A stretch of DNA of 64,000 bases from Acidianus ambivalens. Its GTDB lineage: Archaea > Thermoproteota > Thermoprotei_A > Sulfolobales > Sulfolobaceae. The stretch covers positions 1,546,001 through 1,610,000 of the forward strand of contig NZ_CP045482.1 of NCBI RefSeq assembly GCF_009729015.1. The letters are read 5' to 3'. Made by a program: the position numbers and the translations under genes. This document shows, piece by piece, positions 45,142 through 55,243 of this stretch. Numbering within the stretch: the stretch's first letter is position 1; the number at the start of each line of letters is the position of its first letter. Under the pieces are notes generated by a model. That model was not told the origin of the DNA. It was given only the letters and a program-made list of their open reading frames with translations, and ran no database searches.

Positions 45142-46194
45142 ATGCGATTTTATATTAATGATTTATACAAACTCGCTATAGGTAGTGCAATATTAGGCTC
45201 TGGTGGAGGAGGTAATCCTTTTTTGGGATATAAACTTCTTAAAGCTAAAATGTTGGAATATAATCTTAGCTATGTAGAAACAATTGATTATATCGACGAT
45301 AATGATTTTATAATAGGCGTTGGAGGAATGGGATCTCCGTTAATAGGAATTGAAAAACTACCTGCTGGTTATGAATATTATAACTCCATGCTCGTATTAT
45401 CTAAGTTTATGAGGAAGAGGTTTACTAAGATTAGCCCAATAGAAATTGGTGGTATAAATTCACTAGTACCGTTTATAGCGTCTATATTTGCTAAGGTTCC
45501 AGTAATAGATGGCGATTACGAGGGAAGGGCTTTCCCTGAATTATATATGACTACAATGCATTTTTCTGGGTTCTCTGCTACTCCGATGGCTATAACTGAT
45601 GAAAGGGGTAATTATGCAATCATAAGTACTGCTGATAATTACTATGCAGAAAAGATAGCTAGAGATATTACAGTTAGATTCGGTGGTAGGGGATATATTT
45701 CAATATATCCAACGAATGGAGAAGATTACACGAAAGGTGCTATATTTGGTTCAGTAAGTTTAGCTTACGAAATAGGTAATAAGTTAGTAGAAGAAGGACT
45801 GGACGAAATGTTAAGTTATGCTAAGGGCAAAATTGTCTTTAAAGGTAAGATATTTGACGTTAGGAAATTTAATGTATCAGGTTTTAACATTGGTTCTATC
45901 TCGTTAGAAGGTTTGGAAGAATTTAAGGGGAGTACTGCAACGATAATATTTAAAAATGAATATTTGTGCTTCATGATTGATTCTAAGTGTGAAGTACTAT
46001 CCCCAGAGATAATAACATTATTAGATTATAATCAACATAATGTAATCACTTCTGATTCTTTGAAATACGGACTAAAGGTAGTAGTTGTCACCATTCCCGT
46101 TAATAAAAAATGGAGGGAAATAGGAGGTTATGAAATTATGCAAAAAATTGTAATGAATGAGATTAAGAGAATTCTCCCACTACCTTTACCTTAA
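45142..46194 (+). CDS. DUF917 family protein (HyuA partner), divergent copy
   Basis: 350 aa. Family motifs: LGSGGGGNPFLGYKLL near residue 18, IGGINSLVPF near 102 and VIDGDYEGRAFPELYMTTMH near 120. DUF917 (S-Me-THD-like) proteins nearly always accompany hydantoinase/oxoprolinase HyuA proteins and are thought to act on cyclic amide or thiohydantoin substrates. This copy is the least similar of the three here. A TATA-like GCTTATTAAT about 25 nt upstream suggests a leaderless gene. Its 3' end overlaps the opposing HyuA gene by 32 nt. Confidence 0.85.
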   Translation: MRFYINDLYKLAIGSAILGSGGGGNPFLGYKLLKAKMLEYNLSYVETIDYIDDNDFIIGVGGMGSPLIGIEKLPAGYEYYNSMLVLSKFMRKRFTKISPIEIGGINSLVPFIASIFAKVPVIDGDYEGRAFPELYMTTMHFSGFSATPMAITDERGNYAIISTADNYYAEKIARDITVRFGGRGYISIYPTNGEDYTKGAIFGSVSLAYEIGNKLVEEGLDEMLSYAKGKIVFKGKIFDVRKFNVSGFNIGSISLEGLEEFKGSTATIIFKNEYLCFMIDSKCEVLSPEIITLLDYNQHNVITSDSLKYGLKVVVVTIPVNKKWREIGGYEIMQKIVMNEIKRILPLPLP

Positions 46195-47704
46195 CCTTCA
46201 CTGCATTTCCAGGTAAATAAGGCATTTGCAATTCCTCTATTTCCCTTACTTCTACTGTATTCTCAATAGCTCCTGCCCTTATTGCTAGTTGTTTTGCTTC
46301 ATCTATCAAAGATTTTATTGCAATTTCCCTATTTATTGTCTCATAGGAGAAGGTCCTCTCCACAGTAGCACCGACTTTAGTGAGGGTTGCTCCTATTGCA
46401 TTAGCGTATTGAGCGTTTTGAGGCACAACTATTTCTGATGCGCCTATCATTTTTTCTGGAATCATTATACTTCCACCGCCTACAGCTATAACTTCCACAT
46501 CTCCTTTCTCAGTTTTCATTAGGTCTATCGCATCTTCCCACATTCTTTTCATGTTCTCGTAAACTTTACTGAGGTATTCCGCAGAGTATTTTTCAAGGAC
46601 TAGCTTAGGATTTGCATTTGGTAATGAAAAATTCTTTATAACCATAGCAACGTCAGTAGCAGTTAGAATATTTCCACCCCATGAGATTCCCTTATCAAAT
46701 AAGGCATAGCCCACGCTCTCTGGCCCTATTTTATTACAGTTAATTATAGTGCCCCCACCTAATGCTATAGTATAAATATCTGGCATTCTGAAATTAGTTC
46801 TTATACCTACTATTTCTACTGCTACTGAGGATTCTCTAGGATACCCGTTATTTAGAACTCCTACATTTGTTGTTGTGCCTCCAACGTCCATAACTACTGC
46901 ATTCTTTATTCCGGTTAGTAAATATGCTCCTCTAATACTATTAGATACGGGGCCTGCCACTGTGAAAATTGGATAATTTCTTATAAAATCTTCTGAGGCT
47001 ACAGTTCCATCGTTTTGTGCAAAATAAATTTTAACGTTCTCCAGTCCCATGGAACTCAGTACGCTCTTTAGTTTACTTATAAGATTATTGAAAATGTTCA
47101 ATATCAATGCGTTAAGAATTGTAGCATTTTCCCTTTCAAGTAAACCTAAACCTCCTATTTCATGAGATAGTACTATGGGAGTAGTAATTCCTTTTTCTCT
47201 AAGTATCTCCATAGCTCGTATTTCATGATCTCTGTTAACTATAGAAAAGATTGATACTACTGCTACTGCGTCAACTTTGTCTTTTATCTCTTCAGCAATT
47301 TCTCTTATTTTATTAGTATCCAACTCCGTAATTTCTTCACCAGTGTACTCGTGACCTCCTCTAACCATAAACTTAAAGGTTACGTATCTTTCTAGTGCCT
47401 CAGGCCAGTCAAAAGTAGGTGGTATTCCTTCTCCTGCAGGGAGGCCTATCCTAATTATAGCAACTCTATTAAGGTTTCTTGCTTGATGTAATGCGTTAAG
47501 CCCGTGAGTTGTCCCTATCATTAATGAAGTTATTTCGTTTTTCCTCTCTCCTAATTTAGATATTATAGACCTTAGAGCATTTATCAAACCTTCAGTTAAG
47601 TCTGGAGTAGTCATTACTTTATCTGCAGCTATTAGGCTCTTGCCCTCTAAGGCAACTGCGTCTGTGTGAGTACTACCTATGTCAATTCCTATTTTGATTC
47701 CCAT
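46163..47704 (-). CDS. HyuA-type hydantoinase/oxoprolinase, short form
   Basis: 513 aa. ASKHA ATPase signatures: IGIDIGSTHTDAVALEG at the start and VVMDVGGTTTNVGVLNNG near residue 265, plus IYTIALGGGTIINC and VEVIAVGGGSIM. The short form without the long C-terminal HyuA domain is the one usually paired with DUF917, and a DUF917 gene lies 4 nt upstream. It would phosphorylate and open a cyclic amide with ATP. Start ATG at 47704. Operon with DUF917, a small membrane protein and an NCS1 permease. Confidence 0.88.
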   Translation of the reverse strand: MGIKIGIDIGSTHTDAVALEGKSLIAADKVMTTPDLTEGLINALRSIISKLGERKNEITSLMIGTTHGLNALHQARNLNRVAIIRIGLPAGEGIPPTFDWPEALERYVTFKFMVRGGHEYTGEEITELDTNKIREIAEEIKDKVDAVAVVSIFSIVNRDHEIRAMEILREKGITTPIVLSHEIGGLGLLERENATILNALILNIFNNLISKLKSVLSSMGLENVKIYFAQNDGTVASEDFIRNYPIFTVAGPVSNSIRGAYLLTGIKNAVVMDVGGTTTNVGVLNNGYPRESSVAVEIVGIRTNFRMPDIYTIALGGGTIINCNKIGPESVGYALFDKGISWGGNILTATDVAMVIKNFSLPNANPKLVLEKYSAEYLSKVYENMKRMWEDAIDLMKTEKGDVEVIAVGGGSIMIPEKMIGASEIVVPQNAQYANAIGATLTKVGATVERTFSYETINREIAIKSLIDEAKQLAIRAGAIENTVEVREIEELQMPYLPGNAVKVKVKVVGEFS

Positions 47705-47708
47705 ATTT

Positions 47709-48773
47709 TCATAACCTCTTATCTATAGGAATGTATTCTATATTATATCCGAAAGCTTTCGGACCTATATATTTTAGAGCCTCCTCGGTCCTTAATTTTT
47801 CATTGGCAGGAACTCCGATTACAATAACTTTTTGCCCATATTTTAGTCTGTCAGTAGTAATGGGCTTTTGATTAAACAAGTCGAGTACGACTATTAAATC
47901 TGGTACAGTAACTAAAATCTCATTATTTGTTCTAGCAATCAGAAATTCATTTTGAAAGTCTATTTGTAAAGTTTTATTAGAATAATTCTCTATTCCTTCT
48001 ATTACTACATATCCTTTTGAAAATCCCTTTTCAACCTTTCTATACACGTCTATTACTTTGCCTTTAAATAAGATTTCAGCCTTAAGCCTATCTAGAACGT
48101 GATCTAATTTTCTATCGTTTAACAGTTCACCTATTTCTAAGGCTAAAGTTAACGTGTCCAGTACAGCATTTTTTAAATAGTCTTGCATATTCATACCGTA
48201 AAGCGCTATGTACGCACTTCCTCCAAATCTAACTGTTATTATCCTAGCAATTTTTTCTGTCCAATATCCATCAATTCCTTGTATCACGCTAGTATTTCCT
48301 CTTTCATCAAATATTACCATAGGAGAAGGACTTACACCGAAAAAGTAAAACGTAGTCATTTGTAACTCTGGAAATGCCCTTCCCATTCCGTCTCCATCGA
48401 CTATTGGAATTCCTGTCTTTGCTGAAGTTATGAGCGGTATAGTTGAATTTACACCCCCAATCTCTAAAGGCGTTATATAATCGATCGTCTTATTTTCCAT
48501 TACATATGAATACATTTCGAGAGCTTTCTTAGCCTCAGAACTACTAGGAATTTTCTCTATCATAACTATTGGTGCACCCATCATTGCGCTACCTAAAACA
48601 AAGGCTTTGCTAGATTTTGGTCTTCTTATGATTTCTAGTTCCCCTTTACTTTTAAGCTCTCTTTTTAACATTAATCCTCCAATATAGGGGTCTCCACCAC
48701 CTCCTGAGCCTAAAAAGGACGCCCCTGCAGTTAGGTTATTAACATCGTTTATTCTTATGTAATACGTCTCCAT
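47709..48773 (-). CDS. DUF917 family protein
   Basis: 354 aa. LGSGGGGDPYIGGLML near residue 19, VDGDGMGRAFPELQMTTFYF near 125 and a LKYGQKVIVIGVPANEKL end identify the family. It is strongly similar to the protein at 57826-58908, suggesting a duplication within the island. It lies directly between the small membrane gene (3 nt) and the short HyuA (4 nt), so it is the probable functional partner of that HyuA. Confidence 0.88.
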   Translation of the reverse strand: METYYIRINDVNNLTAGASFLGSGGGGDPYIGGLMLKRELKSKGELEIIRRPKSSKAFVLGSAMMGAPIVMIEKIPSSSEAKKALEMYSYVMENKTIDYITPLEIGGVNSTIPLITSAKTGIPIVDGDGMGRAFPELQMTTFYFFGVSPSPMVIFDERGNTSVIQGIDGYWTEKIARIITVRFGGSAYIALYGMNMQDYLKNAVLDTLTLALEIGELLNDRKLDHVLDRLKAEILFKGKVIDVYRKVEKGFSKGYVVIEGIENYSNKTLQIDFQNEFLIARTNNEILVTVPDLIVVLDLFNQKPITTDRLKYGQKVIVIGVPANEKLRTEEALKYIGPKAFGYNIEYIPIDKRL

Positions 48774-48776
48774 TAG

Positions 48777-49163
48777 TTACACCTTTATAATAGAATATCC
48801 GTTTTTATAAGACATACCTAATAATATTGCTCCCCATATGATCTGTATTAGGGACAATATGGTTTCCACAGCAGTTATCTGAATAGAGCTAGATAGTACT
48901 GGGGCGTAAATTATGGAAACATAACCTAGCGCAAATGATACTAACAACCAGGCAGCTTGAACTCCTGACCTTATTTTATCGTCTTCAGACTTATTTAGCG
49001 TATATCTACCTAAGCTCCATACTGCTATTCCAATGATAAGGATGCCGTAAATTAAATTATAATATTTTGCAAATCCATCAACTAACAAGTATAATATTGA
49101 GAAAATTATACCTGCTATTATATTATAAATTATATAGTTCTTGAAAAGAATGTTAAGATTCAT
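48777..49163 (-). CDS. Small four-helix membrane protein
   Basis: 128 aa with four hydrophobic segments (IIYNIIAGIIFSILYLLV, YGILIIGIAVWSL, AWLLVSFALGYVSIIYAPV, ILSLIQIIWGAILLGM). No family recognised. It overlaps the upstream NCS1 permease gene by 4 nt (ATGA), so it is co-translated and may be an accessory subunit or partner of the permease. Confidence 0.6.
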   Translation of the reverse strand: MNLNILFKNYIIYNIIAGIIFSILYLLVDGFAKYYNLIYGILIIGIAVWSLGRYTLNKSEDDKIRSGVQAAWLLVSFALGYVSIIYAPVLSSSIQITAVETILSLIQIIWGAILLGMSYKNGYSIIKV

Positions 49164-50521
49164 TTTAAGTCTCCACCTCTATAAACATATGGAAATATCT
49201 CAGGTTTTCTGCCCATTTTTATGAAAACATAATATATTATAATATAGGATAGGAATCCTGTTAATAAGGAGTTTATTGCAGGTATTCCTACGCTAACAAA
49301 GTATCCTACTATGGAGCCAAGGGCTAATGCAAGGACTCCTGCAATATTTAAGTTGTAATATATGTTTCCCGGCATGAATTGATATCTTTCATGCGGATTC
49401 CTCATTTTAGTTAGAAAGTTTTTCACGACATAAAAATCTGCTATTAATATTCCTCCCATTGCAGGTAGGAAGTCTCCCAGTAACGATATGAAATTCTCAA
49501 AAGGAACTATAGATGAGCCTGCAGTAAAGCCTATATATGCCGCTATAGCTGTACCTATAACTCCATTAATTATCGAAGCAATTTCACGCCTTATTGGATA
49601 TAAATTTACTAAAGATAATGACCCGCTATATAAATTGTCGGTGTTTATAATAAATTGACCAAAAACTATTATTAGTAATACACCTATGCCCATTCCCAAA
49701 TCTAACATTGCATTCGTTATTAAATATGATCCCGTAACTAATACTATGGCCACGCCGCCTAGTATTAAGAACGGATAAAGGAATATTATGTGTGATATCC
49801 AAGCAGTGCTTGCGTCTTTGGGTGACTTAGCAAATCTGGCTATATCTGGAGAAATTATTGTTCCTGCAATATATAGTCCAATTACTGAAGAAATTCCATA
49901 TAGCAAATTAGTTTCATGAGCAGGGGATGCCGCAAATACTGCAGGCATTCCTCCTTTTAATGCTAAAACTATTGCAATGCCTATTCCTATTAACCATATG
50001 TGAAATGGAATGGTAAAATAGCTTAGGAACGATAACATTCTATACCCTACATACGTCATTATTATCATTAATATGCCGCCCCATATCGATGCCATACCTA
50101 CTGAGAAGAATGGATTATTAGGAAATATTTCGCTCATAACTATACCGAATAACCAAGTTTCTACAGCATACCAACCTATTCCAGTGGTTATAGTAATTAA
50201 TAATAGTCCTGCAATTTTTCCGCCCCATCTACCAAGAGGGAATCTCCACATAACATAAGTTGACAGACCACTGTAAGAGCCTACTGCAGCGATTAAGGCT
50301 CCTAATATAGCTAATACTATTGTTCCAGAGATTACAGCCAATATTGCTTGAGAGAACGTTAGCTCGTAGCCTAGAGCACCTCCGGCCCAAATTACCGCTA
50401 TAGCTCCGTATACTGAAGAAAATACTAAAAAGATATTGTAGAATCCATATCTAGACTCTTTGGGAACTGGCCTAATAGAGTAATCATCGAATCTGGATTT
50501 TGTTTTCTCTTCTCCTGCCAT
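49160..50521 (-). CDS. NCS1 nucleobase/hydantoin/allantoin permease
   Basis: 453 aa with about 12 membrane helices. NCS1 features: the N-terminal DDYSIRPVPKESRYGFYNIF, a GSYSGLSTYVMWRFPLGRWG segment (first helices) and a C-terminal PHERYQF...GNIYYNLNIAG loop. NCS1 carriers import purines, pyrimidines, allantoin or hydantoins with Na+ or H+. As first gene of the operon with DUF917 and HyuA it probably imports their substrate. Confidence 0.85.
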   Translation of the reverse strand: MAGEEKTKSRFDDYSIRPVPKESRYGFYNIFLVFSSVYGAIAVIWAGGALGYELTFSQAILAVISGTIVLAILGALIAAVGSYSGLSTYVMWRFPLGRWGGKIAGLLLITITTGIGWYAVETWLFGIVMSEIFPNNPFFSVGMASIWGGILMIIMTYVGYRMLSFLSYFTIPFHIWLIGIGIAIVLALKGGMPAVFAASPAHETNLLYGISSVIGLYIAGTIISPDIARFAKSPKDASTAWISHIIFLYPFLILGGVAIVLVTGSYLITNAMLDLGMGIGVLLIIVFGQFIINTDNLYSGSLSLVNLYPIRREIASIINGVIGTAIAAYIGFTAGSSIVPFENFISLLGDFLPAMGGILIADFYVVKNFLTKMRNPHERYQFMPGNIYYNLNIAGVLALALGSIVGYFVSVGIPAINSLLTGFLSYIIIYYVFIKMGRKPEIFPYVYRGGDLK

Positions 50522-50689
50522 ATATCCTAAAGTATAAATTTAGAATAAAAGTATTTTATAGTTTGAAGAAGATTTTAGGTAAACACAACGAACTATAACT
50601 TAGCATTGTTAACCTCCTTTTGTAATCTTTATATGGTTTAAAGGATTATAAAATCAATACCCTATAGACTATGCAAATTAGAGAAAAGC

Positions 50690-51172
50690 TTATATAGAAG
50701 AAATTAGGACTGATTTTCCCCACGCCTTGTATGTTTTTACGGCTAAATTTAGTCTATAATCAACAACTGCCTTGTCATTTATTATCTTAAGTGCTTCTTC
50801 CTTTAGACTAGAGGCGTCTTTATGGAATATTCTTATAAGAAGATCCCAATCTCCCATGTATTCTGTTACCTCATAAACTAACTCATTGTCTAATAGTCTA
50901 CGCAAGAAATCGTTTCTCATGTTCAGATCATTTCTCAATTTGACTAGGATATCAGCATATGGAATATTAAGATTCTGTAATATTACTACTCCAACAATTT
51001 TTAATATCCCACTATTTTGTAGTCTTATTCTTCTAACTCTAACGCTAGTCTTGGATAGTCCTATTAACTTTCCTATTTTTGCGTCTGAGATATTTGCGTC
51101 TTCATTAAGTATTTTTAGTATTCTAATATCTTTATCATCTAGCTTATTACCAAATACCTCTTCCCATACCAT
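50690..51172 (-). CDS. Lrp/AsnC-family transcriptional regulator
   Basis: 160 aa. N-terminal winged HTH: DDKDIRILKILNEDANISDA, then IGLSKTSVRVRRIRLQNSGI. The C-terminal RAM-like domain includes MGDWDLLIRIFHKD. Lrp regulators respond to amino acids or related effectors. It is divergent from the hyuA-hyuB operon, with a 184-bp shared promoter region, and downstream of the NCS1 operon start, so it is the likely local regulator. Confidence 0.85.
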   Translation of the reverse strand: MVWEEVFGNKLDDKDIRILKILNEDANISDAKIGKLIGLSKTSVRVRRIRLQNSGILKIVGVVILQNLNIPYADILVKLRNDLNMRNDFLRRLLDNELVYEVTEYMGDWDLLIRIFHKDASSLKEEALKIINDKAVVDYRLNLAVKTYKAWGKSVLISSI

Positions 51173-51356
51173 TTTATGCTTTATAAGCAGAACTATTATT
51201 TATCATTTTCTTTTGACATACAATGTTTGTAGTCCATTAGAATTCTTTATAGCATAATAACTAGTCTTTAGGTAAGCAAAAATTTTCCAATAGACTATCC
51301 ATGACGTAGAAATTAAAAACTTAATACTTATATTTCATTCAATCACTAGTATTTGC

Positions 51357-53393
51357 GTGAGAATTGGAATAGACATTGGAGGAGCATTCACTGATGTAGT
51401 AGTTTTTGACGAAAATTCTGGAGACTTATTATGGACTAAAGTAGAAACTACGCCAGACGACCCTTCAGTAGGAGTTATCAAAGGTGTGGAAAGTTTAAAC
51501 CTTGATCTAAAAAATGCGGATTTAATCATACATGGGCAGACATTGGCTATTAATACAATAATAGAGAGAAAGGGTGCAAAGGTAGGCTTAATTACAACTA
51601 AAGGATTTAGAGATATTCTAGAAATTCAGCGAGCTAATAGGCGTGACATGTATAATTTTAGATATAAAAAACCTGAACCATTTGTACCGAGGTATTTAAG
51701 GTTAGAAATAAGTGAGAGGATTAAGTCTAATGGCGAAATTCTAAGACCAATAAATGAGGAAGAAGTAAACGCTGTTGTCCAAAAGCTATTGGAAATGAAA
51801 GTGTCTTCGATAGCTGTAAGTTTAATTAACTCATATATTAATCCAATTCATGAAAAGAAAGTATACGAGTTAATTAAAAAAATTGATGGCAAGGTATTCG
51901 TTACTTTATCTAGTGACATTACGAGAGAATGGAAAGAATATGAGCGAACTAATACTGCAGTACTAAACGCCTATATTATGCCAAAAATTCATGAATACTT
52001 AGATAAAATAGAAAGAGAGTTTAGAAATAGAGGATTTAAAGGAAACTTATTTGCAATGTTATCTAATGGAGGAACAAGTACTTTCGAGTTTGCTAAAAAA
52101 TATCCAATTTATACATTAGAGTCCGGTCCAGTTGCAGGCATAGTTGGAGCAATAAAGATAGGTGAGATAATGGGTATAAAAGACATTATTACATTTGATG
52201 GCGGTAGTACAACTACTAAAGCGAGTTTAGTGTTTAATTCGGAACCAAATATTACTACCGAGTATTATATAAATAGAAATAGATACAGTCCAGGATATCC
52301 GGTTAAAGTACCTACTGTAGATATAATTGAAACAGGCAATGGAGGTACTAGCATAGCTTGGATTGATGAGACGAACAACCTTAATGTTGGACCAAAAGCA
52401 GCAGGATCTATGCCAGGGCCTGCGGCCTATGGAAGAGGAGGGAGAGATCCCACATTAACAGATGCTTACATAATATGCGGATTATTAAATCAGGAAGAAT
52501 TACTGGGTGGTAAAATCAAAGTTAATAGAAAACTTGCAGAAGAAGCTATAAGTAAAATTTCTACTCATTATAAAATTCCAATAGAAGAAGCTGCATATGG
52601 AATTATAAAAATTGCTAACTATAATGCATCAAACGTAATAAGACTTATCTCAGTACAGAGGGGTTACGATCCCAGAGACTTTACATTATTTGCTTACGGA
52701 GGTTCGGGTCCAATGTTTGCTCCGTTTGTTGCAAAAGAATTAGAGATAAGGAAAATCGTAATACCTTATATCCCTGCCGGGGTATTTTCAGCTTGGGGTA
52801 TGTTAGCTACTGATATTAGGCACGACTTAGTTATGAGTTTTCCAATAAGGATTGATAAGGAGGATTCTATTAAAATAATAAATGATAAATTCTATGAATT
52901 GGAAAATAGGGTCAAAAGCACCTTAGCGTCTGAGGGATTTAATGATATAATAATAGTAAGATATGCCGAAATGAGGTATTACGGCCAAGAGCACACAGTT
53001 AAAGTACCAATTATGGGCGGGGTAATTAGAGATGTAGAAATTGAAGAAATAAAGAGAAGATTCAACGAAGTTCATAAGGCTATTTATTCCTTTACTTTAG
53101 ATAGTCCGATCGAAATAGTCAACTTCCATGTATCTGGTATAGCTAAGTTAAATAAATTACCAATAATTAAAATTAATAAAGAGAACAGACAAATTGATAA
53201 AGCATTTAGAGGAATAAGAAAGACGTATCTTGGAAAATACGACGAATGGCCAGTTTACGACAAGGAATTATTGCCACTTAATTACGAAGTTCAAGGCCCA
53301 GCAATAATTGAAGATGATACGTCTACTGCTATAATACTAAATGATCAGAAAGGAGTTCTTGACGAATACGGTAATTTAAGCATAACGTGGTGA
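51357..53393 (+). CDS. hyuA: Hydantoinase/N-methylhydantoinase subunit HyuA
   Basis: 678 aa from GTG 51357, full length for HyuA. ASKHA motifs: IGIDIGGAFTDVVVFDE at the start, HGQTLAINTIIERKG near 60, ESGPVAGIVGA near 250, ITFDGGSTTTKASL near 280 and FAYGGSGPMFA near 445. HyuA is the ATP-binding half of ATP-dependent hydantoinases, oxoprolinases and related acetone-carboxylase-like enzymes. It overlaps or abuts hyuB, so the two subunits form one complex. Confidence 0.9.
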   Translation: MRIGIDIGGAFTDVVVFDENSGDLLWTKVETTPDDPSVGVIKGVESLNLDLKNADLIIHGQTLAINTIIERKGAKVGLITTKGFRDILEIQRANRRDMYNFRYKKPEPFVPRYLRLEISERIKSNGEILRPINEEEVNAVVQKLLEMKVSSIAVSLINSYINPIHEKKVYELIKKIDGKVFVTLSSDITREWKEYERTNTAVLNAYIMPKIHEYLDKIEREFRNRGFKGNLFAMLSNGGTSTFEFAKKYPIYTLESGPVAGIVGAIKIGEIMGIKDIITFDGGSTTTKASLVFNSEPNITTEYYINRNRYSPGYPVKVPTVDIIETGNGGTSIAWIDETNNLNVGPKAAGSMPGPAAYGRGGRDPTLTDAYIICGLLNQEELLGGKIKVNRKLAEEAISKISTHYKIPIEEAAYGIIKIANYNASNVIRLISVQRGYDPRDFTLFAYGGSGPMFAPFVAKELEIRKIVIPYIPAGVFSAWGMLATDIRHDLVMSFPIRIDKEDSIKIINDKFYELENRVKSTLASEGFNDIIIVRYAEMRYYGQEHTVKVPIMGGVIRDVEIEEIKRRFNEVHKAIYSFTLDSPIEIVNFHVSGIAKLNKLPIIKINKENRQIDKAFRGIRKTYLGKYDEWPVYDKELLPLNYEVQGPAIIEDDTSTAIILNDQKGVLDEYGNLSITW

Positions 53394-53398
53394 TACGT

Positions 53399-55108
53399 AT
53401 GGTAGATATATTTACATTAGAAATAATCAAAAATGGACTAATTGCTGCTTCGGAAGAAATGTTTTACGCGTTCCAAAGAACAGCTAAAAGTCCCGTAATT
53501 TACGAAGTATTAGATTATGCAGTAGGGATAACTGATTACGAAGGAAGAGGCTTAGTAGCTCAGTCTCCTGGAGTTCCTGGCTTCTCGGGTGTTCTAGATT
53601 TCACAATAAGGGAAGTACTGAATAAATGGAAGAATGAATTAAACGCTGGAGATATAATAGCAACTAATATACCATATTCTGGTGGTACGCATTTAAACGA
53701 CGTAGCGTTAGTAATGCCAGTTTTTTATAAAGACGAGTTACTAGGTTTCATTGTAAATAAAGGACATTGGAGTGAAATAGGAGGCATGCATTTCGGTAGT
53801 TGGACTTCTGACGCAAATGAAATTTTCCAGGAGGGATTGCAACTTCCCAGTATTAAAATATATATAGAGGATCGCCCTAATCGAGACGTAATAGATATCA
53901 TTAAAGCTAACTCTAGATTACCAGAAGCAACTTTAGGTGATATGGAAGCTCAGATAGGTTCTATGAAAGTTGCAAAAAAGAGGATTGACGAGTTAGTAAG
54001 AAAATACGGAATTGAAGCAATAAAGGAGGCTATGGAAAAATTGATAGAAGATGGTGAAAAATTAAGCAAACTAAGACTTAAAGAATTACCTAAAGGAACC
54101 TTTGAAGCAGAGGATTACATTGACGACGACGGAATAAACGATAACCCAATTTACGTAAGAGTAAAGGTAACAATAACAGATGACGAGTTCATAGTCGACT
54201 TTACTGGAAGCTCTAACCAAGTAAATGGTTCAATAAACTCTCCTTTACCTGCTACAGTATCAGCAGTAAGAGAGATTTATATGGCAGTTACAGATCCTCA
54301 CGCTTTACCTAATGCTGGATATTTTAAGCCTTTGAAAATTATAGCACCAGAAGGTAGTATATTTAATCCTAAAAAACCTGCTGCAACTTCAACCTATTGG
54401 GAATCAATGTCTTATGCTACTGATTTAGTATGGAAAGCCTTAGCTCCACATGTTCCAGAAAAATTATCGGCTGGACATTTCTTATCAATATTAGCTACAA
54501 TAATAGGCGGAATTGACGACAGAACTGGAGAACCTTTTGCTATAGTAGAACCTCAACCCGGTGGCTGGGGAGCTAGCTATAATTCTGACGGTGAAAGTGC
54601 ACTAGTAGCGAGTGGAGATGGAGAAACATATATTGCTTCAGCCGAAGTTTATGAAAATAGAATGCCAATATTAGTAGATAGAATAGCACTAAACACGGAG
54701 GACGGTGTGGGTCATGGTAAGTATCGTGGAGGATTTGGTATAATTAAAGACTATATTATCTTATGTAAAGAGGCATACTTTACAGTTTCAATAGGAAGAT
54801 ACAAATATACTCCTTGGGGTGTAAACGGAGGTATGAATGGACCTCCTAATTATTGTGTAGTATATAAGAAGGGAGAAAAACCTAGAATTATAAGAAAAGC
54901 CGCTGCGTTAAAACTGGAGTATGGCGATAAAATAAGCTTACACAGTGCAGGTGGTGGGGGCTGGGGAAATCCTGTAGAGAGAGACCTTAATCTTATATTA
55001 AATGACATAATTAACGAATATATTTCCATAGATACTGCAGAAAAAGTATATAAATTGGACAAAAATTTACTAAAAAATTTACTAAAAGATATATATAAAA
55101 AGTTATAA
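53399..55108 (+). CDS. hyuB: Hydantoinase/N-methylhydantoinase subunit HyuB
   Basis: 569 aa from the ATG at 53399 (an upstream in-frame GTG at 53387 is less likely; GGTGAT precedes the ATG). Family motifs include VAQSPGVPGFSGVLDF, DIIATNIPYSGGTHLNDVAL, FVNKGHWSEIGGMHFGS-like residues near 130 and the C-terminal GGMNGPP and GGGGWGNP. HyuB carries the hydrolysing site. Follows hyuA by 5 nt. Confidence 0.92.
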   Translation: MVDIFTLEIIKNGLIAASEEMFYAFQRTAKSPVIYEVLDYAVGITDYEGRGLVAQSPGVPGFSGVLDFTIREVLNKWKNELNAGDIIATNIPYSGGTHLNDVALVMPVFYKDELLGFIVNKGHWSEIGGMHFGSWTSDANEIFQEGLQLPSIKIYIEDRPNRDVIDIIKANSRLPEATLGDMEAQIGSMKVAKKRIDELVRKYGIEAIKEAMEKLIEDGEKLSKLRLKELPKGTFEAEDYIDDDGINDNPIYVRVKVTITDDEFIVDFTGSSNQVNGSINSPLPATVSAVREIYMAVTDPHALPNAGYFKPLKIIAPEGSIFNPKKPAATSTYWESMSYATDLVWKALAPHVPEKLSAGHFLSILATIIGGIDDRTGEPFAIVEPQPGGWGASYNSDGESALVASGDGETYIASAEVYENRMPILVDRIALNTEDGVGHGKYRGGFGIIKDYIILCKEAYFTVSIGRYKYTPWGVNGGMNGPPNYCVVYKKGEKPRIIRKAAALKLEYGDKISLHSAGGGGWGNPVERDLNLILNDIINEYISIDTAEKVYKLDKNLLKNLLKDIYKKL

Positions 55109-55243
55109 AAGTCATTTTTTGTTAATATCAATATATAAATCTTATAATTATTTGTTAATACTAACTATGTTAGAATAAAAAGTTTTTAAACGATATGTTG
55201 GAAATCTTTATAAGCTGTTTTAAAAGCCTAATATTGAGATAAG

